From positions 186,001 to 250,000 of the forward strand of contig JACGCN010000009.1 in assembly GCA_014905825.1 (NCBI GenBank): 64,000 nt of DNA, given 5' to 3'. Below, one piece after another: positions 11,591-21,961 of the stretch (positions are counted from its first letter, which is position 1; the number at the start of each line of letters is the position of its first letter). This DNA comes from Lyophyllum atratum (lineage: Eukaryota; Basidiomycota; Agaricomycetes; Agaricales; Lyophyllaceae). The notes below the pieces were generated by a model, which worked only from the letters and a program-made list of their open reading frames with translations, was not told the origin of the DNA and made no database searches. The translations under genes were made by a program, and so were the position numbers.

Positions 11591-13060
11591 TCAATTGGGG
11601 TGAGCCAGCGCAATTATAGAGCCATTAATTTCGTTGCCACAAGTGGTGATGGCACAACAGCCCAAACTCGGTTGTTACCGCGTGTTTTCCTAACTTTGTT
11701 GTCACCGCGAGCACTGAGCAGACCACTTGCACACCACCATGCACAATCTATTGCCACTGTTATCTCCAGAATCAATGTCCCCCTGAGCGTCAAATCGAAT
11801 GAACTGCCACTTTGATCATCCTGCGTCCAAGAACCACAATTTACTCACGGTAAACGGTCCTGGCTTCCCTCCACCCGCCGAGGTTACCAAAAAGAGACAC
11901 AAAAATCCAATACGACTTTCCTTCCTCTGGCGCTTTGATTGAGACAACTCATCCGACGCCATCTTGCGTTCTAGAGCCTAAGCTAGCCGAATAATAAATC
12001 GGCGCGCTATGACTAGACGTCGAACTCACCCCTGTAGTCAACTCTGTTCTCGCCTCGAGGGCGATATGGGCCGCCACATTCTAAACGAATACAGTATGTG
12101 TCAATGATGATCATCGAGACCGTTCTCAAGGAAAGACAATACGGCTTGCATATAAACTGTGAGCCCAGCCGCGTCGCCGTGACCAATTTTGACGTTCCTC
12201 ACAGAATCCGTCCACCAGAAATACGACGAGGGGCGAACCATTCAGTTCGAAACGAATACTGTGCGCCTTATCCCTTAACTTTTGACTGGCGACATCATAA
12301 TAACAATTGTCCATTGTCATAGGCAATTGCGTCCAGTCGGAATCGCCTACCACTACTACACTGCTGCCTGCTGGTCACAGAAATGGGTGATCCGAACCCC
12401 ATTAGGGCCTCGTCCATCCAGCCTTACAGCTCGACGACAGGTGGCGAACCAAGCGCAGCTTGAGGGAGGACACTCCTGGGTGTGTGGCTGGGCGCTGGAA
12501 GCTACGAATGGCCCCAGCGGTGGAATTTGGTTTTGAGAGGTCCCATTGAGCGCTCATGCAGCATTCCCGTCAAACATAAGATCTGATGCTCCCCGCGCGG
12601 AAAATTGATATACCGAAGGCGGTTGATATCCTCTCTCCAACCCGTCGACTTTGTAGACGGAGCAACGAGCCTTGTTCGGGCCAATCAGACGCAAATTGAG
12701 TACTTCCGTTTTCCGTGCCTCGATGTTCCCCCAGTCGCAGGTCCACGCAGGCGGGGGATCACCACCACCACGACTATGACCAAATCTGCGGGGCATGGCC
12801 TTCACGGTCAAACTAATCGCCATTGCTATTTTAGGACCTCGCTTTGAGCGTCAGACTCGGAATCAGCGATTGGGCGACATTGGCCCGTCCCGTCGGGAAC
12901 AGTATTGAGACGATTTTTTGGTTTTAGATCTTCTACTCAGGACCTGGTCCAGTCCAACCGTTCTACTTGAGAAGGAACGTGACTACAGCTGCATGGTGCC
13001 TACAGGGATGGCGTTGCCGTTTTCCGTCCCACAGGTGGTGCACCGCCGAACAAGACCTAA
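11591..13060. other. Gene-poor stretch with remnants
   Basis: It is upstream of the LRR gene. Apart from the remnant copy at 12120-12355, minus-strand frames at 12554-12823 read protein-like (VLNLRLIGPNKARCSVYKVD) but are broken and match nothing I know. I treat the stretch as decayed DNA. Confidence 0.4.
12120..12355 (-). pseudogene. Remnant copy 1 of an unknown gene
   Basis: The minus strand reads VVGDSDWTQLPMTMDNCYYD then AHSIRFELNG. A diverged copy in the same orientation lies at 13790-14025 (see that entry). The two align at the DNA level over at least 110 bp (about 12240-12350 against 13911-14020). No intact ORF, start or splice pattern is visible, and the family is not recognised. Confidence 0.4.
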
Positions 13061-13467
13061 CACTGCTGGCGTCATCGAGAGTTTGGCAACAAACACGGTT
13101 TAACAAACATGTTTTCTTACTTAAAAATAAATATTTTGACAAACACCTAACAGATTTCTTGAGAAACTGTCGGAAAACATGTAACCTGTTTTTTATAGGT
13201 TTGCTGCCAATAAAATAACCTTTTTCTTCTTGTGTTTCTTGACGAACAGGCATTCCTTTGTTTCAGACAAAGGAATGCGTGTTTGTCAAAAAACACAACA
13301 GGAAATCTTTTTCCTGTTTTGGTACAAACCTCCAGAAAACACGTAACGTGTTTTCTGACTGTTTATTAACAAACCTTCTAAGTGTTTGTCAAAAAATTTT
13401 CTTGTAAGTACGAAAGCGTGTTAGCTAAACCGTGTTTGTTCCCAAATCTGCCATACCGCCAGCAGTG
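13061..13467. mobile_element. MITE with TIRs and TAA target-site duplication (PIF/Harbinger-like)
   Basis: A 407-bp element is bounded by TAA at 13058-13060 and TAA at 13468-13470. The left end begins CACTGCTGGCG and the right end is CGCCAGCAGTG. The inverted repeats continue inward imperfectly for about 100 bp and include a perfect block AACAAACACGGTTTA near 13089-13103, mirrored near 13427-13440. The interior is AT-rich with many ACAAACAC/GTGTTTGT subterminal repeats and no ORF. Three-base TAA duplications and TIRs with no coding capacity fit a Harbinger-type MITE; the superfamily assignment is inference. Confidence 0.75.
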
Positions 13468-14201
13468 TAAGCAGCGTTGCTTCGACCTCGGAGGGAACTC
13501 CAAGACTTATTGAGCTCGGTTCCAGGATTCCAGGGAGCGCTGAAGAAAGGACCGAAAATCATAAGGTTTGATGGTCATCGGTCCAACATTTCCCAGTCTA
13601 CACAGAACGGTCCGCTTTATCCTCCACCACCGACAGAGAATCACATAGTACAGAAGGCAAAAATGCCACTGTCCATCAGACGCCAAGTGAACGCCCCTCC
13701 GACTTGCCGTGTTGCATCAATGATCAGATGCACATTCCCACTTCTTGGAGGAGCACTTCGAGTTCTAGGGCCGAATAATGAACTGCTGAAACTCGGATGC
13801 GGTTCTATGACGCTCAAAGACGTCAAACTCGGCACCATGGCTAAATTTGGCCTTCCGTGTGCATTCCGTTCAATAGATGACAAGGCAATAGAATAAGGGC
13901 TATATTGCCCGTCCAATTGAAACGAATACGAGCATGTACGTGTCCATTATCAATATCGTTCTTTACTATGGTAATAATTGTCGATCTCCATAGGTAACTT
14001 CAACCAGTCCGAGGCGCCCGCCTCCAGCTGAAAAGGTATGTAACTATCGAAAATACATACAGAAGGTTGAATTAATAAGTAAAATAGATATAGGATGTAG
14101 TAGTGGTATCACATTGCAAGCTTTCCATCATACACAGCCGAACATAGTGAGCAACGAAACAGAAAGAAAACGAAAAGGAAAATGGGAAGAAGAGAAAGCA
14201 C
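13468..14201. other. Gene-poor stretch right of the MITE
   Basis: It contains remnant copy 2 and the 3' flank of the GST-like gene. A plus-strand frame of 139 codons at 13477-13896 lies antisense to the remnant and shows no family signal. Confidence 0.4.
13790..14025 (-). pseudogene. Remnant copy 2 of the same unknown gene
   Basis: The minus strand reads ASDWLKLPMEIDNYYH, then IRFQLDGQ, parallel to copy 1 (DSDWTQLPMTMDNCYYD, IRFELNG). Two adjacent stop codons follow the YYH block. The frame below continues for about 90 codons (13641-13916) without a recognisable domain. The copies are about 1.67 kb apart, in direct orientation, with the MITE between them. Confidence 0.4.
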
Positions 14202-14978
14202 CTAAAACTCATCCATATATTCCTTACACCGATCCCACAGCCTATGCCACCTCCCCCCGTTCCACGTCCTCACCCGCGCCCACCCATCATGCGCGGCCAT
14301 CCTCTCAATCCAAATCAACACCGAGCACAGCGCGAAATCCGCATAGCTCACATCCCGCCCCATCGCCACCGTCCCATCCCCGTCCCCCGCGTTCTTATCA
14401 AGTATCATCGCCAGAAAATCAAACTGCTCTTTCACCGCCCCCCACGCCTGCTCCCTCTGCGGGCCCGAAAGATACACAGGCTGCGGCTGCACCCCCCTGG
14501 ACGAGTGCGCGGAGTGCCGCAGCTGCAGCTGCTGGTGCGAGAGCGGCACCATGATGGGCAGCAAAGGCTTCGCGAACACTTCTTGGATATAGTGCACGAA
14601 CAGCGTCTGCACCGCACGCGCGCCCTCTGGGAATACGGGCCTCGCGGGGTAGGCCGCCTCCAAGTACTCCGCGATGTGGTTTGTGTTTGCGAGTATCTCG
14701 GGCGTCATCGGGTTACGCGTTGGGTCCACGATGACGGGGAGGGTGTATATTGGCCGCCCGTCGCTGCGGAGCGAGGACGGGGGCGCGCCAATGGAGCGCA
14801 GCGTGGCTTCGACGTCGGGGAACTCGACCCAGACGGTTCGGTAGCGCAGGCGTTTGTAGTTTAGGATGAAGCGTATGCGCCAGATGTTGGGTGCCCAGGG
14901 TTGTGGTGTGTGCCCAGGGGTATCGTATAGGGTTATTATTGGTGGGGATACTGTTGGTCGGGATGGATATCGCGACAT
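14202..14978 (-). CDS. Glutathione S-transferase-like protein (fungal UstS/URE2-like N-domain)
   Basis: A single uninterrupted exon of 258 aa; the ATG is at 14978. The N-terminal half has the thioredoxin fold expected of fungal GSTs: ITLYDTPG at 15-22, a segment with two Trp residues (PWAPNIWRIRFILNYK), YTLPVIVDP, which carries the cis-Pro strand, and ILANTNHIAEYLEAAYP. The C-terminal half is all-helical (VHYIQEVFAKPLLPIM, VSYADFALCSVLIWIERM). Homologues conjugate glutathione or act in secondary metabolism or detoxification; the substrate is unknown. It has no introns, unusual here, where most genes have many. A TATA-like TTTAAAAAG lies about 65 nt upstream. Confidence 0.88.
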   Translation of the reverse strand: MSRYPSRPTVSPPIITLYDTPGHTPQPWAPNIWRIRFILNYKRLRYRTVWVEFPDVEATLRSIGAPPSSLRSDGRPIYTLPVIVDPTRNPMTPEILANTNHIAEYLEAAYPARPVFPEGARAVQTLFVHYIQEVFAKPLLPIMVPLSHQQLQLRHSAHSSRGVQPQPVYLSGPQREQAWGAVKEQFDFLAMILDKNAGDGDGTVAMGRDVSYADFALCSVLIWIERMAAHDGWARVRTWNGGRWHRLWDRCKEYMDEF

Positions 14979-15040
14979 TGTGTCAAAGCACGAAGAGTGG
15001 TGTAGTGTGTAAATGGAGACAAAGAGTTGCCTCGTCGCGT

Positions 15041-15049
15041 CTTTTTAAA
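15041..15049 (-). promoter_or_regulatory. TATA-like box of the GST-like gene
   Basis: TTTAAAAAG on the minus strand, about 65 nt upstream of the ATG at 14978, at the usual fungal distance. Confidence 0.4.
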
Positions 15050-17283
15050 CACTTGAGTCAATGAGGGCGGCAGCCTAAGAGCCAAAATAGTGCGGGGTAG
15101 TAACTATGATGTTATGACTGGCTGTCAGTCACACCTAGTCATCAAACCGCGCATTCCAGATAGACGGGCCTTATATAGATTGCATAGGCATCGCGGGCCC
15201 AATACGTTGTATCAATATCTACGTCGGGGGGAAATAAGAGACGGAACCACGGAGATGTGGTGTGCACTGTAATTCGCCGACTGTTGTCGTGGTGCTTTTG
15301 CGTCTCCGCACGACACCTTTCGATGGATCAGAATCTGGTTTTAGATCAAGGCATAATGGATTTACCAGCTCGAAAATGAACGATTTAATCCCCATTTTGT
15401 CCCGTCCCCCAGGTGAGTCAGTCGCCTTCTACTGATGCGTGGCCGTGTCCTTACGGAGGCGATGAGGCGTGGACGCGCAGAAAAGGAATTTCAAGTAAGG
15501 CTGTGTATTTTGGTTTCCGTATCGGGATGGCGTCGCGCTGTCACGTGTGTCAATGAGATTGGCGCGTGCCCCAAAACGCGCAAGAACGACGAGTATGGGT
15601 AGATGACGATACGCATACGCATATGCTGCGCATGATACTGGCTACGGATGACTGGGGGAATACGTTTCGAGATGAGAGTAGATAGAGAGGATAACTGAAC
15701 AGGCTCAGACGCGCAGGCACTGCGCACCGCCCTGTCCGTCGTCTGCGCCTAGCCGAGATGGCGTGTATCAATTCATCAGCACATTTTGGAGATATCTGAG
15801 TCTGTTTCGTCAAGCCAGCGTTTTTCTCTGCACACAACTCGCCTCTCCACAAAATTGTAGCATCCAAATATCAGGATATTGTTCGAAGGATCTCCGCGCG
15901 GGCCCAGGCGAGTTCCGCTGTCGGGAAAATAATAACGGCCGACCGACAAAGGTCAGAGATAACGATGTAGATGTCGGGTTTCAAGATTCGAGAGAACCTT
16001 CGCCTGATATATGTCCGAGTATAAGCCCGTAATCGTCAGATAATCATCATCATACGGGAGCCGACGATATCGACAGACACTGGACCTAATCGCAGTTGAT
16101 GTCGAACAACAACGTGGCTTTGGGAAGTGGTCACGAACGTCGTGCCTAGCAACGGAGGTTCATCGAAGGACAAGGCGTTTCGTATATCCGAGCGGAAAAA
16201 AGCACGGAGCGGTGTAGGTCCGTCTCTCGACATCAAGGAGCGTAATTGGAATCGCGTGGAGATACAGCGATGGCGCGGGAAGGCGAGGGGAGACTTTGAC
16301 TAGACACAAGCGAGGTATTCTTGATAGTATAAAGGAAGGTAGGTGACAGCTTCACACTGCCCCGACTGCTGGTGGGACGAGTGTTGTGTTTGCGCCACGT
16401 AGTTTCTGAGCATTCCGCTAGCGGAACCGAGGACTCCGAACAGGGCGATCAAAGCGTTGACTAAAAGGGAATAGATGGGCCAATTGGTTATATGTATGTA
16501 CATCTCGCCAATTGGATTTGACTTGGATAGTCGGTTGATCCATCGTGCTAAGAGTCTCGAAGTGTCGGCGTGTATGCCTTCGTGGTGTTTGACTGAGACA
16601 TATTCGAGATCGACTTCCGTACAAACGCCCGTCCGTAGCGTCGCCCTTGTAGGATTCTTTAAGTGGCGTTGGCCAGGCTAGCACTGCCTCACTTCAAGTC
16701 TTGAATGACTGGCAGCAAGTCATCCTGCGCGTATTGGACGATCAGACAAGTAGATCCTGGGAATGCAATATAACGGACGCGTAGACGCATCGAGTGTCAA
16801 AAGGCCTCGAATACCTCGCCAAGTAAGTTGATGCACAGTGACATGGCATGTCGAGGGAGGACCTCTGTACGCCTGTCCAGAATAGGAGGCTGTGCAACAC
16901 AACAGCCATGTTATCACCACAACCAAGCTAGTCTGAGCCCAGGTTTTGATACACACCCCGAAGTTCAGATGTCACCACAGCACCCAGTTCTCTACATCCG
17001 CGATACCTTCCGCCGCTAGCTACCTTCGAGAGATGAATTATCTGGATGCGGCCAGATCTACAAGTATCCCTCTCGAGCATCTCCAGAACTATCGGGACTT
17101 GGGTGATCGTGAGCGTGGAAGGATAGCAAGTAAACGGGCCGATAACTCCGCGCGGTCTCACGGAGTTCAGAGGTCACATGATAATCTCCGAAATCTGACG
17201 ACTCTGATCAGTTCTGAGTAAGGCGAAAGTCCGTTTCTTCATAAATCCGCAACTCCACCACAGGTCTCTCCATAACCACCACC
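15050..17283. other. Long intergenic region between GST-like and transaldolase genes
   Basis: About 2.2 kb with only short open frames on both strands (for example 15550-15867 minus and 16418-16684 minus). None shows domain motifs, splice structure or composition that I could defend. The right end carries the transaldolase promoter. Confidence 0.5.
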
Positions 17284-18640
17284 ATGACCACATCCCTTGA
17301 CCAACTCAAACAAACCGGAACCACTGTCGTCTCCGACTCCGGCGACTTTGCTTGTAAGGACTATCCTTGATCAACAGGGACGACGCGCTTACCCTGACCT
17401 CACTTCAGCGATCGATGTCTATAAGCCACAGGTAGAGTCATCTACGAAATGATCGGGGGAAACTTGAACTCTTACTAGTCATGAATAGGATGCCACGACC
17501 AACCCATCGCTGATCTTGGCTGCTGCTGGCAAGCCCGAGTATTCGAAACTTATCGATGCGGCAATTGCGCACGGCAAGGCGAAGCCTGGCAGCATCGATG
17601 ACAAGGCCAATGCCGCTTTGGACCGTCTGGTAAGTGTGTATCCGGCTGTTATCTTATTTGGTAACCAATCCCTCCTATTAGCTCGTCGAGTTTGGCAAAG
17701 AAATCCTCAAAATCATTCCCGGTCGTGTTTCTACCGAGGTCGATGCTCGTCTATCCTTTGATAAGGAAGCCACAAAGGCCAAGGTACGCGACCATCGCGT
17801 CATGTGCACAGTGTCTTTCTCACCCGTGGGCGTTTCAGGCTAAGGAATTGATCGCTCTATACGAGTCAGTCGGTGTCAAGAAGGAGCGTATCCTGATCAA
17901 AATCGCGTCGACATGGGAAGGTATCCAGGCCGCCCGGGAGCTCGAGCGCGACGACGATATCCACTGCAACTTGACTCTCCTCTTCGGCTTCGGGCAGGCA
18001 GTAGCCTGTGCAGAGGCCGGTGTCACCTTGATCTCACCGTTCGTCGGCCGTGTAAGTCCCGGGCTTATCCCGAACCCCGATGCACGTTTGCTAACCTTAT
18101 ATTTTTCAGATCCTCGATTGGTACAAGAAGAACACGGGCAAGGACTACCAGGGTGACGATGATCCCGGTGTCCAATCAGTAAAGAAGATCTTCAACTACT
18201 ACAAGCAACATGGGTACAAGACCATCGTTATGGGCGCCTCTTTCCGCAACGTGTGTCATGTCAACGATTCTGTTTATTCCTTTACTGAAGCCCTCTAGAC
18301 GGGAGAGATCAAGGCTCTCGCTGGTTGCGATTTCCTGACCATCGCACCTGCGTTGTTGGAACAGCTCAAACAATCGACAGAGCCCGTTCCCAAGAAGCTC
18401 GACGCTGCCAAAGGTGATGTCATTCCCCATCCGGAAGAATCGGGCCGTTTGCTGACGAATCTTCTAGCCGCACAAGCCGACCCCATCCCCAAGGTTTCGT
18501 ACGTCGACAACGAGCCAGAGTTCCGCTGGGCACTCCTCCAGGACGCTATGGCCTTCGACAAGCTGCACGAGGGTATCAAGAAGTTCGCTGAGGATGGCGA
18601 GGCCCTCAAGAAGCTCCTCAGGGAGAAGCTTTCGGCGTAA
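17284..18640 (+). CDS. TAL1: Transaldolase
   Basis: Seven exons, join(17284..17353,17409..17431,17489..17629,17682..17783,17839..18051,18110..18250,18299..18640), give 343 aa. The start [10 protein letters not shown] and the block [13 protein letters not shown] are diagnostic. The Schiff-base Lys is in [11 protein letters not shown] (Lys at about 133). [41 protein letters not shown] and [11 protein letters not shown] follow in the expected order. It transfers a dihydroxyacetone unit between sugar phosphates in the non-oxidative pentose phosphate pathway, in the cytosol. Exon 2 is only 23 nt. All introns are 48-58 nt with GT-AG ends. Confidence 0.98.
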
Positions 18641-19764
18641 TTTTTCTGTTCTGATTCAGTTTTAGGATGGCTCGATGGAAGAAAGAAGAAAATGAAAACT
18701 GTATTGTTCTGTGTATTACGACAATCATAATGTTTATGTTATCAGGAGCTGTGAGCAGGCCTACTCTTCGGGGGTGATATCATCGATATCTATTCTGAGT
18801 GGGCTGGTTGGAGTGAATGCGAAGCGATGCCGAATCTGTTGTTTTTGAAGCAATTCTGAAGAGTGAAACGGCCATATTATTCTCCACCATGCACTGTCTC
18901 ACGTGGGTTAACAGGAAGCGCCCGCTTCCCTCACAGATGTCTCCTTTGGCAGTGACCAAGGCTCGAATTCTCGATGACAGGCCACCATCTCCGGCGCATC
19001 ACGCCATTCCTTACACAAGCGCAGCACACAACCATCTTGAGACTATTGGCCTTGAGTTTAGATCATGCAAAGATCATGCATCGAGTGAGGTCAAGTCCAA
19101 GATTCATATACACATTCAAAATTGATATAGAGATCAGCGAAGCAATGAGAACCACTATGAGCTGAAGAGCCATCCTTGCTTTCTGACAGTGACTTGCACA
19201 TGTAGGCACATGTGTGTCATCCTGAGGAAAGCCCTTGCCTAAATGTCGACATACATTACCTTAAGGTGCCCACAAGACCCTCTCATCCTCCAGCAAGTCC
19301 TTTGATTTGTTCAATAGCCAGGAGGTGATTTGTTCAAGAGCGAGGCTGTATCTTCTAGAGTTTTCGTTGCTTCCACCTGGTGCTGAATTGCTTCACCCGA
19401 TGGGCTGTTCACGACGGTTTTTACCAGATCAAGCTGCATCGACGCCAGGATGAGGTCAACTGTTGGCAGACTCTCGACGAAGACGGAAGAATTAACAATG
19501 ATGGGAGGATGTACATCACGAATCAATTAATCAGGCACAGCCTTGTTCTGGCAGCCATGCCTCAAGGCATACTTGCTTTACCACCACGACTGGAGCACTA
19601 CTCACCTGGCGATGCCTATATCCCGCAATTGAGACCGTTATGGAGGAATCTGAGTGAGTTTTCCCGCAATACGTCATGGCTGCTCTCCATACTGAATTTG
19701 AACGTTGAACTCCAGACCTTGGTGCTTCACTGGTAACATTATCCATAAACAACGTCGATACACG
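18641..19764. other. Intergenic region
   Basis: Transaldolase 3' flank and upstream region of the C2/TM gene. A 71-codon minus-strand frame at 19311-19526 and other short frames have no supporting features. A 5' exon of the C2/TM gene could lie here. Confidence 0.45.
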
Positions 19765-21586
19765 ATGCTAATGCCTCCCGAAGTTGTACGTACGCACGGG
19801 CTGCGGCTCATGCGCCCAGAGAAATCCTGGCGGCCTATCATCACAGTCGATGTCGATAAGCACCACTGCCACGAAACCATTATGGGTGTCGATGGTCAAA
19901 ACCCGAACCTGAAAGAGCGGTTCTACATGTACGTACTCATATGTATTCAAGGGGGCTTCTATGACTGACCACGTTACAGAAATCAGGCCTCTGGAGACTC
20001 TAAAGTCGAAATCCAAGTCTGGCACCGTTCTCAGAGCAAGAAAAAGGCCAAAAAGCGCAGCCTTGTCGCGACGGCCTCACATTCGTTAGGGGAGCTACTG
20101 AGGACGCAGGAAAGAGAGCCACGGCGAGGTGAGCCGTTTCTCCTTCCGTATTATATTGTCCTTATCTTACTTAACCTCTTCTACCTTGATCACGAAGAGG
20201 TCGAAGTTCGACTCCAGTGCCAATCTGCGTCTAAGCGCGCGATATCCAGCCGAGGAAAGCCTCAGAACGGGGCGACGCTGCTCCTCAGGATTCATCCACC
20301 ATCTTCGGCTCAGAGAAACCTGCTCATGTCGGATCAGTCTGACGGCGGGGCGTCATCTGAGGCAGAATCTTGTACGTGAAGCTACATACCCGGCTGACCT
20401 ACGATGCTCATGTAGCCCTGCCACTCAGCGACCAAAGCGTCCGAAACTCTCAGTGCACCACCATCACCAACCGACGACACGTGGCTGGACGAAGATACAC
20501 CATCAAATACTCAGCTTAGAAGGCGGCGGCGGCGGCGCGTCGTGGGATACGATGTGGGGTCCGGGGACGAACTTTACTCCGCCGAGGACGACAGCTATGA
20601 GGAGGAAAAGCCCTTCTTCGACGACAATTCGTATTATGGAGACGACGAAGAGCCTGATCCTTGCTACGACGATGACATGGCCATCCGCCCTCTTCCAAAT
20701 GGCGTCGTGAAGGTATCGACGGGGACGACGGGCTGGCTGTCAATACTACCTTCCATCCTGCCGCAGTACACGGAGAAGATCGAGGTGCCGAACGACATGA
20801 CGATAGCTGAGAGAATGCTATCAACATTCACGACATACAGCGAGTTAAAGGCGGCGCACCTGGATTCGCACTATGAGAAGGTCTTCCTTCGGCTGCAGAT
20901 GGAATGGACGTATGTTGGCGGACTGGTGAGTTCCTTTTACATCCTCATTCATAACCGTCCCTTGACTATGACATCGACGAGCTAGCTCGTCGCCCTCGCT
21001 GCGTGAGTCAGAGTATCCCTATGCCGTCACCACCAGTCCGCACTAACGACTCCGCAGTGTCAGCACTGCTGTCTTCGCCATCTCACCCGACTCCATTTTC
21101 ACGGTCCAGTCGTATGCTCGCAGCGCCATTGCTGCCAGTAGCATTGCTTCCGGGCTCGGTATCGCGTGCGATGCCTGGTTCCTTCTCCGATACAACTGGG
21201 CAGATCTCCATACCTTTATCGTACGTCGCGTTCATTTTCCGATGGAATATCTCCAGGAAGCTGACAACTCCTAGCACCGAGCCCGGGATGTCTACCAATC
21301 ATACTTCTTCTTCGCCCTCTCCGCTCGCGTCCCCGTCATATGCCTGTTCGCCTCCGCCCTCGCGCTCATGGTCTTCATGGGCTTGGTCGCCTTCCAGGTG
21401 TGGCCGATGGGTGTTCTTGTTACGTGTTTCTTCATCGGGATCATTATGACCCTCCAGTTCTTGGTCTTTGGGGCGCATTGGTGTGCACTGAGGATTGCTA
21501 GTGGGGCAAGGAGGTCTGTTATATTTTGCAGGCGAGTCACAGGCATCGCACCGAGCACGGACATGGATCAAAAGGCGAACGGGTGA
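19765..21586 (+). CDS. C2-domain protein with C-terminal transmembrane helices
   Basis: Seven exons, join(19765..19928,19980..20128,20198..20371,20429..20925,20986..21002,21058..21220,21275..21586), encode 491 aa. Residues 12 to about 145 form a C2-like beta sandwich (WRPIITVDVDKHHCHE, KVEIQVWHRSQSKKK, HSLGELL, VEVRLQCQ, TLLLRI). An Arg-rich stretch and a very acidic linker (GDELYSAEDDSYEEEKPFFDD) follow, then a conserved helical region with LPQYTEKIEVPNDMTIAER. The last 160 residues hold three or four membrane helices (LVALAAVSTAVFAIS; VICLFASALALMVFMGLVAF; VLVTCFFIGIIMTLQFLVF). This combination recurs in basidiomycete genomes as an uncharacterised protein. Lipid binding is inferred from the C2 fold. 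Exon 5 is only 17 nt. The start is the first in-frame ATG; an upstream exon is possible. Confidence 0.82.
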
Positions 21587-21961
21587 TCGCAGCAAGGTTG
21601 TGTTATGGTATAGCGTACTTACGGACTCTCTAGTCAGATTTTCTTACATTTTTAACTGATCTTTTACTTTATCCGACCAGACGATAAGCATTGCGACCAC
21701 GAGATCGGAAATACAGACTTCGGTCGGAGCTGGACCGCCTTTTGTCCCAACTCCTAGCTATACTGTGTCCTAATTATGGCCAATTCACCCCCGAGAATTT
21801 ACAGTGCTCGTAGGCAGAATCCTATAATTGGTGTTACATCGGCAGAACACATACATTGGCGGTCCGTCTATACAACATTTCGTCGAATGAACACGCATAA
21901 TACAAAGCATCAGTCGATTGCGTAATCAGAAATCGGTGCCGCAGGAATGAGAACCACTGCT
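21587..21961. other. Convergent 3' intergenic region
   Basis: It lies between the 3' ends of the C2/TM gene and the Ecm14-like gene. No gene was seen. Confidence 0.5.

Noticed and set aside
19311..19526. 71-codon minus-strand frame
   Set aside because: Fairly protein-like, but it has no ATG context, partner exon or known motif.
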